Positions 28,353 through 37,574 of a DNA stretch of 64,000 nt are shown piece by piece; within the stretch, counting starts at the first letter, position 1; every line of letters begins with the position of its first letter. The DNA is taken from positions 1 to 64,000 of the forward strand of contig JANQLU010000036.1 in the NCBI GenBank assembly GCA_028280445.1, given 5' to 3'. The stretch is from Pirellulaceae bacterium. GTDB taxonomy: Bacteria > Planctomycetota > Planctomycetia > Pirellulales > Pirellulaceae. The translations under genes were made by a program, and so were the position numbers. Under the pieces are notes generated by a model, which worked only from the letters and a program-made list of their open reading frames with translations, was not told the DNA's origin and ran no database searches.

Positions 28353-31300
28353 ATGATGAATCCTCTATTGCAAAACGAATTTATTGAGCGCTTGGGTTGG
28401 GTCTTGTTGCACTCGCTTTGGCAAATCGCATTGTTAGCGTTGCTGTATTCGGGTTTCAAATCGATGATTCGTTCAGCGCAACATCGATACATCGCTGGCG
28501 TCGTTGTTTTGATGCTGGCGGTGACTGCCCCCATCGTCACGTTGACCCTGTTGCCCGCGCCAACATCGTCGCGAGTGGTTGAATCCCAAATTCCCAACAC
28601 TGAGAAACACTCGCAACCAACGACCGCTCAACAGTCAAATGAACTGCAGCCGTTGCCCAATTCCAACGATCGTACCAATCCGGCCACCCCACAACCTTCG
28701 CGAACCGATACCGCACCATCTGTAACCGCGTCCGACAGCGCGGAACCGGAATCTGACGCAATTGCATTTGGGCCAGCAACACCAATCGCTCATGAAACAA
28801 CCACGATTTCAGATACTCTGGTTGCCTGGCGCAACAGTATTTCAAACGTGATGCGCCCATGGACACCGTATGCGGTTTTGATTTGGATCATCGGCGTATT
28901 CATTCTGTCTCTCCGCCCCATCCTTGGAGCCCACGTTGCCGGTAGACTTGCCCGCCAGGGTAAATCAAAAGTCTCGGCAAAAATCTCCCAAACGGTGGCT
29001 CGCCTGTGCCGCCAAATGGGATTGAAGAAAACGGTCGAAGTATTCACATCAAAACTGGTGAACATCCCGATCGTCGTCGGTTACTTTCAACCCATTATCT
29101 TGCTACCGGCCAGTGCGCTGACCAACCTGTCGGCCGTCGAACTGGAATCGATCCTGCGTCACGAATTGGCACATATTCGACGACATGACGCGTTTGTCAA
29201 CTTTGTTCAAACACTTGTTGAAACGCTTCTGTTTTACCATCCCTGCCTTTGGTGGATCTCCAAACAGATTCGAATCGAACGAGAAAACTGTTGCGACGAT
29301 TTGGCCATCCAACAGCCGGCCGACGCGATTCATTTAGCACAAGCGCTATTGAGATTAGAAGAAATGCGACTCGCTCCCAATGTCTTGGCAGCCAGCGGTG
29401 GCGACCTCAAATCGCGAATCGCACGTCTCCTGGCCATTGGCAAAATTCAAAAACCATCGAAAAACCGAACAGCAGTGGTTGCGGCCATTTCTACGGCCTC
29501 GATCGCCATGTTAATTACTGTCACCACGCTCGTTTCAGCAGGTGAGTCCATCGCAGAAACAACCGACGCGCCCGCGACCGTCGAAAATGAAAACACCACG
29601 ACAACGACTCCCGCATCAACAACCACGATTGCATCACCAATTGTCATCTCGACCAGTGACCAATTGAAAATGGTCAATTTCAAAACGAGCCAGGACTTGA
29701 AGTCCATTCCTAAAACAGCCCTGCGGCTCCGATACATTGGCGATCGCTATAGTTTCGATCGTAAACTAATGGAACAAATCGCAAGCCGGTTTCCGAAATT
29801 GATTGAACTGGATTTACTGGAGGTCCGTTCGCTACGCGACGCGGATGTTGCGCCGCTCAGCAAACTGACGGAACTGCGTTCGCTACGTATTCGTTTTGCC
29901 GAACGATTGAGTCGCAATTCGATCGACGTGCTCAAACCACTGAAAAAGTTGAAAATTCTCGACCTCAGCTACACCCGAGGTTGGAGCAACGACGACGCGT
30001 TAGCCAAATTGCCGCGACTGCCCGCTCTCCGGCGCCTGATTCTGACGCGCCATGGTGGCGGTGGCTGTACCATAAAATCACTTCCCGTATTTCAAAATCT
30101 ACCTGCGCTCAAGTCCTTGTTCCTGACCGACCAACACCCGTTGGCCGAGGCAAAAATTGGCGGGCAGAAATTTCGCCTGCATATCGTTAGTGATGTTCCT
30201 CACCTGGATCTCTACACTCACAACAATGTTATTTCATCCCTTGAAAATTTCGCCGGTGTTTCTTTGCATGCAACCATGTTAAGAAATTGGACGGAAAACT
30301 CATTTGAATTTCCATCGATCGACCTGACGCTTCAAATTCATGATCGCGATAAATTTGCGGATTCAGAATTTGCCAGCAAAAAAATTCAAGTCACGAAATC
30401 GAATTTCGAACTGGTGATTGATGGCAAAGTATATCGACACCACATGGAATACACGCGCCGGAAAACTGTGCTCGACCAACCCCGACGATTTCAACTCGAT
30501 TTGAATGAGTCGCATTGGACTACAGACACTGGGATTGAAATCTCAGGGATGCGCGCCCGCAAATATCTGGAACTCAAACCAGGCAAACACCTGATTCAAG
30601 TTCGATACAAAGGCTTCGGCAATATGGTCCTGAAGACACAGCCGATGATATTTCATGTGGCACGTTCGCCCAATGGGCGCAGCCAGGATGCTTCGAAATA
30701 TGCAGCCAATGAACTTGGTACCAACGGACATTCGCGACAAGTCGCCGCTCGACCCATCCGACAAAAATGGACAGTAGCCGAAACTCCGACGATTGATGTC
30801 CGCTTGAAAAACCGTGCCATCTACAATATCCCCGAAAAAATTCGCAACAAACAACCATTGACTGCTTCGACATCTCCCAATGGATTTGCGATTGAGATCA
30901 ACGGCAAACGTTACGACTACAAAAAAACGACCGCGGATTGGATTCAACGAATTCAACCGGGCGAATGGCTCGACTGCCAACTGCAACTCAACCACCACTG
31001 GATCTGCGACGGCAAACGTCTTCGATTCAAGCCTGGCAAATATACGATTCGAGTTCTTTCGCTTCACATCCGGGGTCGGGCTCCGGCCACCAGCAAGGAA
31101 TTTGAACTGATCATTAACGGCGCTGATGAAACTGAAAAACAACGGCGGGAAAACGAGTTGGCTTACAAACGCGGTAAAGCTGAATTGCAAAAAAATCACG
31201 CCGGTAAATGGATGGCTATTGCTAACGGAAAAATTCACGGGCCTTTCGAATCATTGAAATCAGCCGATGAAACATTGCGGAAAAAATTCCCGAATGCCAA

Positions 31301-33245
31301 ACATCGATTTATCTTTCGCCCCACAGTCGATGACAAAAACGTTTCGTTTGCCATTTCGCCTTTCAATTCCAACAATCCTGCCTGGCGACAAATCGGAACA
31401 GCGTTTGCCAAAAAATATCGTTTCGTCGACGACGTTGCTGGCAACAAAATGCATGCCACGCCCATCGAAAACTTGGGCGCAGAACAAGTCCGACGCATCA
31501 ATGCGATCCGAAGTCAGTTGGACAAAATCTCAATCGAAAGCGCAAATATAATAACTCAACTCGGCCCAAAACACCCAAAGGTTGTATCACTTGATAACCA
31601 AACCAAATTTTGGAAAAAACAGCTGGAAACAGAGTTCCGGAAAAGCAGACAATCAGTTGCCACCATAAATGGCCGCATGCCGACCAAACTCACATCGTTT
31701 GACAGTAAAAAATCGATGCCTGCGGATATTGGCTGGAGTCGCATGTTAGCCGACCAGCTCACGTTGACCGAGTTTGATGTCAAAAAACTTGGGCTCGACC
31801 TGTTCAGCGTCCCGGGTACAGCAACTTATGTGGGAGACAAAAAAAATCCAGGTCGCAAAGTCTACTGTCGAATCAAAATCGAAAAACTTGGAATCGATGA
31901 AGTTGTTTTGGCTTACGTATTGTCAGAAAAAACAACGGGACCGGAAGACAAAGCGATTCTGCTAAAACAACCGCTTGGTTGGAACCCTTCGTTGCCCAGC
32001 ACATTCCTGCCTCGCCAGCGTCCTAAATACCAAATCTTTGGCCCGAAACTGCGGCAACCTTTTGACACCAAAGAAATACTCTTGCCGCCCAGAAAAATTG
32101 AACGTATTCCCTGGAGCGACTTGTTTAAATCTCAAGACACGGTCAACGAACTCAAACAGAAAATCAAGCAACTTGGCTCTTACCGCAACGACGTCAACAA
32201 AAATCGATTCCAATCGGGACATTACGCTGAATTCGCCAACCAGTTATTGACGCTCAAAATTGAGCAACGTGTCAAGTTGTTGAAAGACTGGTGCAAAGAG
32301 TATCCGGAACAAATCATTGTTCTCTGCCGAATGTTGTTCCAGGCAAAATCAGGCGGCGAGTTCCGCCGTCCTCAAGTTGGCAAACCCTTGTTTGTCAAAG
32401 GAACAGCCAAACAATGGCCGTTGGAACCGATCGCGGTTGTGGAGGAGATTCCATTTCTGGTCGTACGCGGTTATGCCATCGCGGGAGAACCGGAGCCGTC
32501 AATCGATTATCTCGAATACTGTTTGAAAAATTGTGACTGGACTTCGAAAACCTACGCGAATCACAAGCCGAAACATCTCGATGCTGCGATCACCAAATTG
32601 ATGTTGCAACTTTCCGACAGGCTTGATTCCGGACTTCTTCCTTTCGACCCAGCGTTTCTTCGAGAACAAGTGATGACCGACGCTGAATTCAAAAAAGCTC
32701 AGCAAAAAAAATGGATCGATCAACTGGAATCTCAAATTAAAAAAGCTGGTTCTTACCAAAACATCAACCACGCAACAAAAAACAACTTCCGCAGCTATGA
32801 CTACATGTGGATCGCCAATCGATTGCAGTTGATCGACGAGAAGGTGCGGATCAAACTTTTGAAAAAATGGTGCAAACCGCACAACGATCAAGTGATTGTT
32901 TTGTGCCGAATGTTGTTTACGGCGAAAAAGGGTTCCAAATTTCGGCGGCCAGCACTTGGTGGACCGACGTTCATTGCCGAAGGATTTAAATCAGGCGCCG
33001 ATCCGGTCAGGTTACAGGGATCTGTCCCATTTGTTGTTGTGCACGGATACATTCTCAGTGGTCAAGCTGAACCCGCCGCGGGGTATCTCGATTACTGTTT
33101 GACGAAATGCGATTGGTCCACGAACAAATATCAGAAATTCGATCGCAAGTCGTTACAAACCGCACTCGATGAACTGCTCACCCAACATAAAATCACTGAC
33201 GCCTCGACAAAAGAGTTTTTTAATAACCAAATCAAACGACGTTGA
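28353..33245 (+). CDS. M56 (BlaR1-type) membrane metallopeptidase with giant C-terminal extension
   Basis: 1630 residues from the ATG at 28353, with AAGGAG six bases upstream; the frame's upstream extension merely overlaps blaI. Two N-terminal helices (about 23-67), a Pro/Thr-rich loop, a third helix (about 173-190), then the zinc protease domain with HELAH (His270-His274) and the ERENCCDD element (309-316), and a fourth helix (about 385-410) to the outside. The external part holds leucine-rich repeats (about 450-620), beta-rich domains, and two copies of an about 165-residue domain at the end (around 1265-1430 and 1455-1625; each with VLCRMLF and YxLxGxxxP). Family knowledge: the protease transmits an external signal to BlaI. 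The extension is several times longer than BlaR1's sensor and lacks a penicillin-binding domain. Confidence 0.88.
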   Translation: MMNPLLQNEFIERLGWVLLHSLWQIALLALLYSGFKSMIRSAQHRYIAGVVVLMLAVTAPIVTLTLLPAPTSSRVVESQIPNTEKHSQPTTAQQSNELQPLPNSNDRTNPATPQPSRTDTAPSVTASDSAEPESDAIAFGPATPIAHETTTISDTLVAWRNSISNVMRPWTPYAVLIWIIGVFILSLRPILGAHVAGRLARQGKSKVSAKISQTVARLCRQMGLKKTVEVFTSKLVNIPIVVGYFQPIILLPASALTNLSAVELESILRHELAHIRRHDAFVNFVQTLVETLLFYHPCLWWISKQIRIERENCCDDLAIQQPADAIHLAQALLRLEEMRLAPNVLAASGGDLKSRIARLLAIGKIQKPSKNRTAVVAAISTASIAMLITVTTLVSAGESIAETTDAPATVENENTTTTTPASTTTIASPIVISTSDQLKMVNFKTSQDLKSIPKTALRLRYIGDRYSFDRKLMEQIASRFPKLIELDLLEVRSLRDADVAPLSKLTELRSLRIRFAERLSRNSIDVLKPLKKLKILDLSYTRGWSNDDALAKLPRLPALRRLILTRHGGGGCTIKSLPVFQNLPALKSLFLTDQHPLAEAKIGGQKFRLHIVSDVPHLDLYTHNNVISSLENFAGVSLHATMLRNWTENSFEFPSIDLTLQIHDRDKFADSEFASKKIQVTKSNFELVIDGKVYRHHMEYTRRKTVLDQPRRFQLDLNESHWTTDTGIEISGMRARKYLELKPGKHLIQVRYKGFGNMVLKTQPMIFHVARSPNGRSQDASKYAANELGTNGHSRQVAARPIRQKWTVAETPTIDVRLKNRAIYNIPEKIRNKQPLTASTSPNGFAIEINGKRYDYKKTTADWIQRIQPGEWLDCQLQLNHHWICDGKRLRFKPGKYTIRVLSLHIRGRAPATSKEFELIINGADETEKQRRENELAYKRGKAELQKNHAGKWMAIANGKIHGPFESLKSADETLRKKFPNAKHRFIFRPTVDDKNVSFAISPFNSNNPAWRQIGTAFAKKYRFVDDVAGNKMHATPIENLGAEQVRRINAIRSQLDKISIESANIITQLGPKHPKVVSLDNQTKFWKKQLETEFRKSRQSVATINGRMPTKLTSFDSKKSMPADIGWSRMLADQLTLTEFDVKKLGLDLFSVPGTATYVGDKKNPGRKVYCRIKIEKLGIDEVVLAYVLSEKTTGPEDKAILLKQPLGWNPSLPSTFLPRQRPKYQIFGPKLRQPFDTKEILLPPRKIERIPWSDLFKSQDTVNELKQKIKQLGSYRNDVNKNRFQSGHYAEFANQLLTLKIEQRVKLLKDWCKEYPEQIIVLCRMLFQAKSGGEFRRPQVGKPLFVKGTAKQWPLEPIAVVEEIPFLVVRGYAIAGEPEPSIDYLEYCLKNCDWTSKTYANHKPKHLDAAITKLMLQLSDRLDSGLLPFDPAFLREQVMTDAEFKKAQQKKWIDQLESQIKKAGSYQNINHATKNNFRSYDYMWIANRLQLIDEKVRIKLLKKWCKPHNDQVIVLCRMLFTAKKGSKFRRPALGGPTFIAEGFKSGADPVRLQGSVPFVVVHGYILSGQAEPAAGYLDYCLTKCDWSTNKYQKFDRKSLQTALDELLTQHKITDASTKEFFNNQIKRR

Positions 33246-33250
33246 GCATC

Positions 33251-33279
33251 GTGAGCGGCAAGGCGCTAGCCGCCGGTTC
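33251..33279. repeat. Half-copy of the GTGAGCGGCAAGGCGCTAGC palindrome
   Basis: Only the left arm remains (GTGAGCGGCAAGGCGC...CCGGTTC), immediately followed by another inverted repeat. The right arm appears replaced by it. Confidence 0.6.
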
Positions 33280-33405
33280 GAGATAAAAAGGGGGCGGGAG
33301 TCTTTTCTTGAGCCAATCGATGATGGTCCGCGATTCAAACCGTACAAGTGGATAGAAACAGATACATGCGGCTGGCTGAAAAGACTCCCGCCCCCTTTTT
33401 ATCTC
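33280..33405. repeat. 28-bp perfect inverted repeat with 70-bp spacer
   Basis: The arm at 33280-33307 is the exact reverse complement of 33378-33405; its core reads AAAAAGGGGGCGGGAGTC. The spacer shows no gene. It lies between convergent genes and could be a terminator, or a miniature element that inserted into the palindrome next to it. Confidence 0.8.
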
Positions 33406-33414
33406 CTGTTTATC

Positions 33415-33897
33415 TTAGTCGTTGTTCCAACCCGATTTGGTTTCGGCAAAATCTGCGGCCAGAATGCCAGAGATGATTTCCGGCGCCGGCCTCCAGCCGT
33501 CAAGTGATTTGTCGGTCAAAATCGGATGCGCCGAAGTCACTCCACCGATCAGCGGCGTATCCAGACAATAAACGACACGCGCAATTTTTGCGTTGCGAAT
33601 CGCGTACGAACACATAAAACATGGCTCGGCCGTCGAATACAGCGTCGAGTCCATCAACGATTTGCTGTTGAGTCGATTTGTAGCATTTTGAACGGCGATT
33701 AACTCTGCATGACCAGTAACGTCCATTCCACTGGGTAACGTCTCCATCCCTTCGGCGATAATCTCGTTGGCAAGCACGATAATGCTGCCCACCGGTGTGT
33801 TTCCGTTGTCAAACGCCATTTTTGCCAATTCGATGCAACGGCGCATGTACGGGACATGGATTTGCTCGAATTGACTTTCGCGTTCCAGCTTGCTCAT
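33415..33897 (-). CDS. Zinc-dependent nucleoside/nucleobase deaminase
   Basis: 160 residues. The cytidine-deaminase fold motifs are present: HAE (His63, Glu65) in TGHAELIAVQ and PCxxC in AEPCFMCSYAI (Cys93, Cys96), which bind zinc and activate water. Start: ATG at 33897 with AAGGGA at the end of the upstream gene, seven bases after that gene's stop, so it is translated in an operon with the sigma-54 activator. Overall it resembles nucleoside or cytosine deaminases more than TadA, because the TadA loop residues are not all present. The substrate is undetermined. Confidence 0.85.
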   Translation of the reverse strand: MSKLERESQFEQIHVPYMRRCIELAKMAFDNGNTPVGSIIVLANEIIAEGMETLPSGMDVTGHAELIAVQNATNRLNSKSLMDSTLYSTAEPCFMCSYAIRNAKIARVVYCLDTPLIGGVTSAHPILTDKSLDGWRPAPEIISGILAADFAETKSGWNND

Positions 33898-33904
33898 TCG
33901 ACCG

Positions 33905-35521
33905 TTATCCCTTCGGTCTTTCGATACCCATCGCGCGCATTCGGGAACTCAATGTTGCTGGTGGAACATTCATAAACTTGGCGGCGCCATCATTTCCTGA
34001 AATCTTCCAATTGAATTTTTCCAACACAGCCATCACATTGCGCCTTTCGAATTCTTTCAACTCATCGAATGACAGTAACCGATCATCCGGTTCATTGATC
34101 GAATCATTCGATGCGCCGGGAAAATGAAATTCCATCGGGCCGTTTTTGCTCAAAATCAATGCGCGTTCAATCACATTTTGCAATTCGCGAATGTTGCCGG
34201 GCCACGAATAATTTTGCAGTTCGATGATGTGTCGTTGTTTGAGCGGGGGAGTTTCAATCCCGAGTTTTCGAGCCGATTGTTCCAAAAAGAAAGCGGCGAG
34301 TTCAGGAATATCCTCTTCGCGTTCACGAAGGCTTGGAATATTGATGGGGAATACACTTAACCGGTAATACAAATCTTGCCGAAACCGTTTCGCCTCGATC
34401 TCTTCCGGCAAATCGCGATTGGTGGCGGCAACAATTCGCACATCGGCAGTTCTGGTTTTTTCTTCGCCAATCCTCTCGTAAGTTCCCTCCTGCAATACCC
34501 GCAACAGTTTGCTTTGCATATCGATCGGGATCTCGCCGACTTCGTCCAAAAACAAAGTTCCGCCATCGGCCAGTTCGAAACGGCCCGCTCGATCACGAAT
34601 CGCGCCCGTAAACGATCCTTTGACATGGCCAAAAAATTCGCTTTCAAACAACTCCTTGGGAATCGAGGCACAATTGACTTTAATCATCGGCTTGCCGGCC
34701 CGCGGACTGCGATCGTGTACGGCACGTGCGATCAACTCTTTGCCGACTCCCGATTCGCCAAGGATCAGAACGTTGGTGTCAGTCTCGGCAACCAGGGAAA
34801 CTTGCTCCAAAGCTTTTTGAAAAGCGGGACTCGTTCCCACCATTCCATCGGGCGAAAACTCGGAACTGATTTCATTTCGCAGATAGTCGTTTTCCAGCTC
34901 CAGTTTTTTCCGAAGAGCATCGATCTCTTCGAACGCATTTGCATTGGCAATGGCCACGGCGGCATTGTCGGCAAACGCTTGCAGCCAGGCAAACTCCTGG
35001 TCCGTAATTTCGATGCGACTAAATACGCCCAACACACCCAGGATTTGCTGTTGAAATATCAGTGGGAAACCGGCAAACGATTTTACGTTTTCCAGTTGCA
35101 GCCAATTACCTTTGGCAAACCACTCTTTGTCACCAGCAGTATCAGAAAGTTTCAGCGGCTCTCCTGAAACACCGATCAGGCCGACGCGGCGAATGCCCAA
35201 CGGAAATCGGCGATAGAAACCGTCAGGCTGAAACCATTCGGTACCGCTGGCTTCGGTTTGCGGATCGGCAGCGCTGGCCACCAAATGCAAACAGGTGGAA
35301 CGATCCGAGCACTGGTCGTTCATAAAACAGTTGGAGCAGATGTCACCCGGCCGCTTCAGCCAGATACGCGCCAACGCGAGATCATAAGTTTTCACCATTG
35401 CGTCAACGATCGAGTTGAGAACGTCTTTGACCTCGCGCTGTTGCGCGATCATGGTCGCAACCGCATGGAGTGACTCGAGATTCATTGTCGAATGGGGTTG
35501 GGAATCTGTTTCTTTGTTCAT
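33905..35521 (-). CDS. Sigma-54-dependent transcriptional activator (GAF-AAA-Fis)
   Basis: 538 residues. Residues 15-200: GAF domain with a Cys cluster (Cys62-x2-Cys65-x5-Cys71-x5-Cys77) that could hold metal or sense redox state. Residues 225-465: AAA+ sigma-54 domain with GESGVGKE Walker A (255-262), GSFTGA (302-307; the usual GAFTGA has Ala at the second place), and GTLFLDEVGE Walker B. Residues about 490-535: Fis-type helix-turn-helix. Such activators bind far upstream and open sigma-54 promoters. It is divergent from the alpha/beta hydrolase at 35684, which has a -24/-12 promoter (35623) and a palindrome (35544). The deaminase gene lies downstream. Confidence 0.95.
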   Translation of the reverse strand: MNKETDSQPHSTMNLESLHAVATMIAQQREVKDVLNSIVDAMVKTYDLALARIWLKRPGDICSNCFMNDQCSDRSTCLHLVASAADPQTEASGTEWFQPDGFYRRFPLGIRRVGLIGVSGEPLKLSDTAGDKEWFAKGNWLQLENVKSFAGFPLIFQQQILGVLGVFSRIEITDQEFAWLQAFADNAAVAIANANAFEEIDALRKKLELENDYLRNEISSEFSPDGMVGTSPAFQKALEQVSLVAETDTNVLILGESGVGKELIARAVHDRSPRAGKPMIKVNCASIPKELFESEFFGHVKGSFTGAIRDRAGRFELADGGTLFLDEVGEIPIDMQSKLLRVLQEGTYERIGEEKTRTADVRIVAATNRDLPEEIEAKRFRQDLYYRLSVFPINIPSLREREEDIPELAAFFLEQSARKLGIETPPLKQRHIIELQNYSWPGNIRELQNVIERALILSKNGPMEFHFPGASNDSINEPDDRLLSFDELKEFERRNVMAVLEKFNWKISGNDGAAKFMNVPPATLSSRMRAMGIERPKG

Positions 35522-35543
35522 GACCGTTGATTTTAGTGAGTTT

Positions 35544-35558
35544 TCGCGAGACTCGCGA
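35544..35558. promoter_or_regulatory. Palindrome, possible upstream activator site
   Basis: TCGCGAG-A-CTCGCGA is a perfect 7+1+7 dyad. It is centred about 98 bases upstream of the predicted start of the 35623 sigma-54 promoter and 30 bases from the activator's own start codon. That is the usual place for an enhancer site of the divergently encoded activator. Confidence 0.6.
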
Positions 35559-35622
35559 GATTTCGCCAGACAATCGGAAGCCGCGACACTGTTTTTCCCC
35601 GTTTATACGTCGTGGAATCAAA

Positions 35623-35638
35623 TGGCACAGCCATTGCT
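35623..35638 (+). promoter_or_regulatory. Sigma-54 (-24/-12) promoter of the alpha/beta hydrolase gene
   Basis: TGGCACAGCCATTGCT matches the consensus TGGCAC-x5-TTGC[AT] at every conserved base, with GG and GC at the required spacing. The start point would be near 35649 and the gene starts at 35684 after an AGGAG site. Confidence 0.85.
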
Positions 35639-35683
35639 TAAGGAACTTTCGAATCAAACATTCATTTTTTCAGGAGAACTCAA

Positions 35684-36724
35684 ATGTCGAAACCCAAAAC
35701 GATTCCCACGCTTACTCGAATTGCTCTGTCTTTTGTGGCAGGGCTGATCATCGCGACTTCCGTCCTGCCTATCAACGGCCAGTCACATTCGTGTGACACC
35801 AGTTTTACAAGTGCGACGATCAAACCAAAGAAATCGTCGACTGCCGTTCGATACAAAACGGTCCAGATCGACAAAGTCAAAGTTTTTTACCGCGAAGCAG
35901 GTTCACCCGATTCGCCAACCGTTCTGCTCCTGCATGGTTTTCCGACGTCATCGCACATGTTTCGCAATTTGATTCCCGCGCTGGCGGACCGATATCACGT
36001 CATCGCTCCCGACTATCCGGGTTACGGTTTCAGTTCGATGCCCAGTGTTGATGAATTTGATTACACGTTTGATAACATGGCAAAGATCATTGACAAATTC
36101 ACCCAAAAAATTGGCTTAACAAGCTACAGCATTTATTTGATGGATTATGGGGCGCCGGTTGGATTTCGATTGGCGACAGCTCACCCCGAACGAGTGCAAT
36201 CGTTGATCATTCAAAACGGAAACGCTTACGACGAGGGTCTCAAAGAATTCTGGAAACCTTTGAAAGCGTATTGGAAAAATCGCACGCCTGAGAATGAAAA
36301 ACCCTTAAAAGGCTTGCTGACACTCGAAGCAACCAAGTGGCAATATACGCACGGTGTTCGCAATACCCAAACCATCAGCCCCGACAATTGGGGACATGTC
36401 CAACCACTGCTGGATCGCCCTGGCAATCAGAAAATCCAGTTGCAAATGTTTTACGACTATGGCAGCAACCCGCCACTGTATCCCAAATGGCAAGCTTACC
36501 TACGCAAACATCAGCCGCCGACATTAATCGTGTGGGGCAAAAACGACAAAATTTTTCCTGCTGATGGAGCTCATCCTTACAAACGGGATCTCAAAAACCT
36601 GGAATTCCACCTGCTGAACACCGGACATTTTGCCTTGGAAGAAGACGGCGAGTTTATTGCCAAAACAATGCGTGCTTTCCTATCGAAACATGTCACGAAA
36701 CCGACCAAGTCAATTTCAAAGTAA
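35684..36724 (+). CDS. Secreted alpha/beta hydrolase (epoxide hydrolase/dehalogenase type)
   Basis: 346 residues with an N-terminal signal (about residues 10-33, ending in NGQS) and AGGAG before the ATG. The fold motifs are HGFP oxyanion loop (84-87), nucleophile Asp154 in [10 protein letters not shown], acid Asp288 in WGKNDK and His315 in NTGHFALEE. An Asp nucleophile points to epoxide hydrolases or haloalkane dehalogenases rather than lipases, which use Ser. Export of such an enzyme is uncommon. Controlled by the sigma-54 promoter at 35623 and divergent from the activator gene, so it is probably the first target gene. Confidence 0.87.
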   Translation: MSKPKTIPTLTRIALSFVAGLIIATSVLPINGQSHSCDTSFTSATIKPKKSSTAVRYKTVQIDKVKVFYREAGSPDSPTVLLLHGFPTSSHMFRNLIPALADRYHVIAPDYPGYGFSSMPSVDEFDYTFDNMAKIIDKFTQKIGLTSYSIYLMDYGAPVGFRLATAHPERVQSLIIQNGNAYDEGLKEFWKPLKAYWKNRTPENEKPLKGLLTLEATKWQYTHGVRNTQTISPDNWGHVQPLLDRPGNQKIQLQMFYDYGSNPPLYPKWQAYLRKHQPPTLIVWGKNDKIFPADGAHPYKRDLKNLEFHLLNTGHFALEEDGEFIAKTMRAFLSKHVTKPTKSISK

Positions 36725-36747
36725 TTTTAACGAATGAAACCCGCTTT

Positions 36748-36778
36748 GCCGCTGCCTTCATTGGCAGCGGCGGTTTTT
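36748..36778 (+). terminator. Hairpin terminator or attenuator in the operon
   Basis: A perfect nine-base stem GCCGCTGCC/GGCAGCGGC with loop TTCATT followed by GGTTTTT. It stands between two co-directional genes, with the next ribosome site (GGAG) overlapping the end of the T run, so partial read-through could tune the downstream genes. Confidence 0.75.
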
Positions 36779-36789
36779 GGAGAAATGTT

Positions 36790-37353
36790 ATGAAACGTCC
36801 TGTTAGCGATATCGCCTTTACTCCCGCTGTAAAAAATCAGCAAACACGACTCGGTTCACGCGATGCTTATGCTCGAATGGAACAACGGGGTGGTTGGAAA
36901 GACAAAGTGACTCCGGAGTTGGCGGCCTTTGTTGCCCAGCGCGATTCATTTTACATGGCGACGGCTGCCGCAGACGGCCAACCTTATATCCAACATCGCG
37001 GCGGACCCCAGGGTTTTCTCAAAGTCCTCGACGAAACCACCTTGGGATTTGCAGATTTCTCAGGAAACGCCCAATACATCTCCATCGGCAACTTGGCCGA
37101 AAATGACAAAGTCAGCTTGTTCTTGATGGACTATCCGAATCGTCGACGAATCAAAATTTGGGGCACGGCACAGTTTGTCGAAGACGACGAGGATTTGTTG
37201 GCAAAACTCAACGATCCGGAATACGGCGGAAGAGTCGAACGCGCCATTTTGATCACGATAACTGCCTGGGACGTCAACTGCCCGCAACACATCAAACCAA
37301 GGTTCACCGAGGATGAAGCTCGCTCCAAATTCGCAAACCAAAGCACGCCATGA
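36790..37353 (+). CDS. Pyridoxamine 5'-phosphate oxidase-like flavoprotein
   Basis: 187 residues. The split-barrel FMN-binding fold is suggested by FYMATAAADGQPYIQHRGGP, followed by LGFADFSGNAQYISIGNLAENDKVSLFLMDY and IKIWGTAQFV, the usual order of beta strands in the family. Many members are not vitamin B6 enzymes but reduce F420/FMN-linked substrates or bind heme. The gene follows the secreted hydrolase and a hairpin. An Asn at the flavin-binding segment (GNAQYISIGN) agrees with FMN binding. The substrate is unknown. Confidence 0.82.
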   Translation: MKRPVSDIAFTPAVKNQQTRLGSRDAYARMEQRGGWKDKVTPELAAFVAQRDSFYMATAAADGQPYIQHRGGPQGFLKVLDETTLGFADFSGNAQYISIGNLAENDKVSLFLMDYPNRRRIKIWGTAQFVEDDEDLLAKLNDPEYGGRVERAILITITAWDVNCPQHIKPRFTEDEARSKFANQSTP

Positions 37354-37370
37354 TCGATGTGCCACTCTAT

Positions 37371-37544
37371 CGGGAGGGCGCATTTCGGGAGGCCGCATTT
37401 CGGGAGGGCGAGGCTCCCGCCGAGCCGTATTGGCACGGCCTTTACCATGGCAACACACCGTGAGCGGTAAGGCACTAGCCGCCGGTTCGTTGGCGCCAAC
37501 ATACCGGCGGACACCGGGCCGGCGGCTAGCGCCTTGCCGCTCAC
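37371..37544. repeat. Composite palindromic element (GGGAGGGCGAGGC plus GTGAGCGG units)
   Basis: A CGGGAGGGCGAGGCTCCCGC unit (with two partial duplications) precedes a full GTGAGCGGTAAGGCACTAGC / GCTAGCGCCTTGCCGCTCAC palindrome (37460-37544). The right flanking unit found at 38714 is missing here. Fills the gap between the flavoprotein and dehalogenase-like genes. Confidence 0.75.
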
Positions 37545-37574
37545 AAGATCAAAACAAAAAGGAAAAATCGTCCG

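Noticed and set aside
33415..33897. Deaminase as tRNA adenosine deaminase TadA
   Set aside because: It has the zinc motif but not the whole TadA pattern; the tRNA-Arg(ACG) needs a TadA, but nothing here shows that this gene is it.
37431..37446. TGGCACGGCCTTTACC as a third sigma-54 promoter
   Set aside because: The -24 half matches but the -12 half reads TTTACC without the GC dinucleotide, and it lies inside a repeat element.
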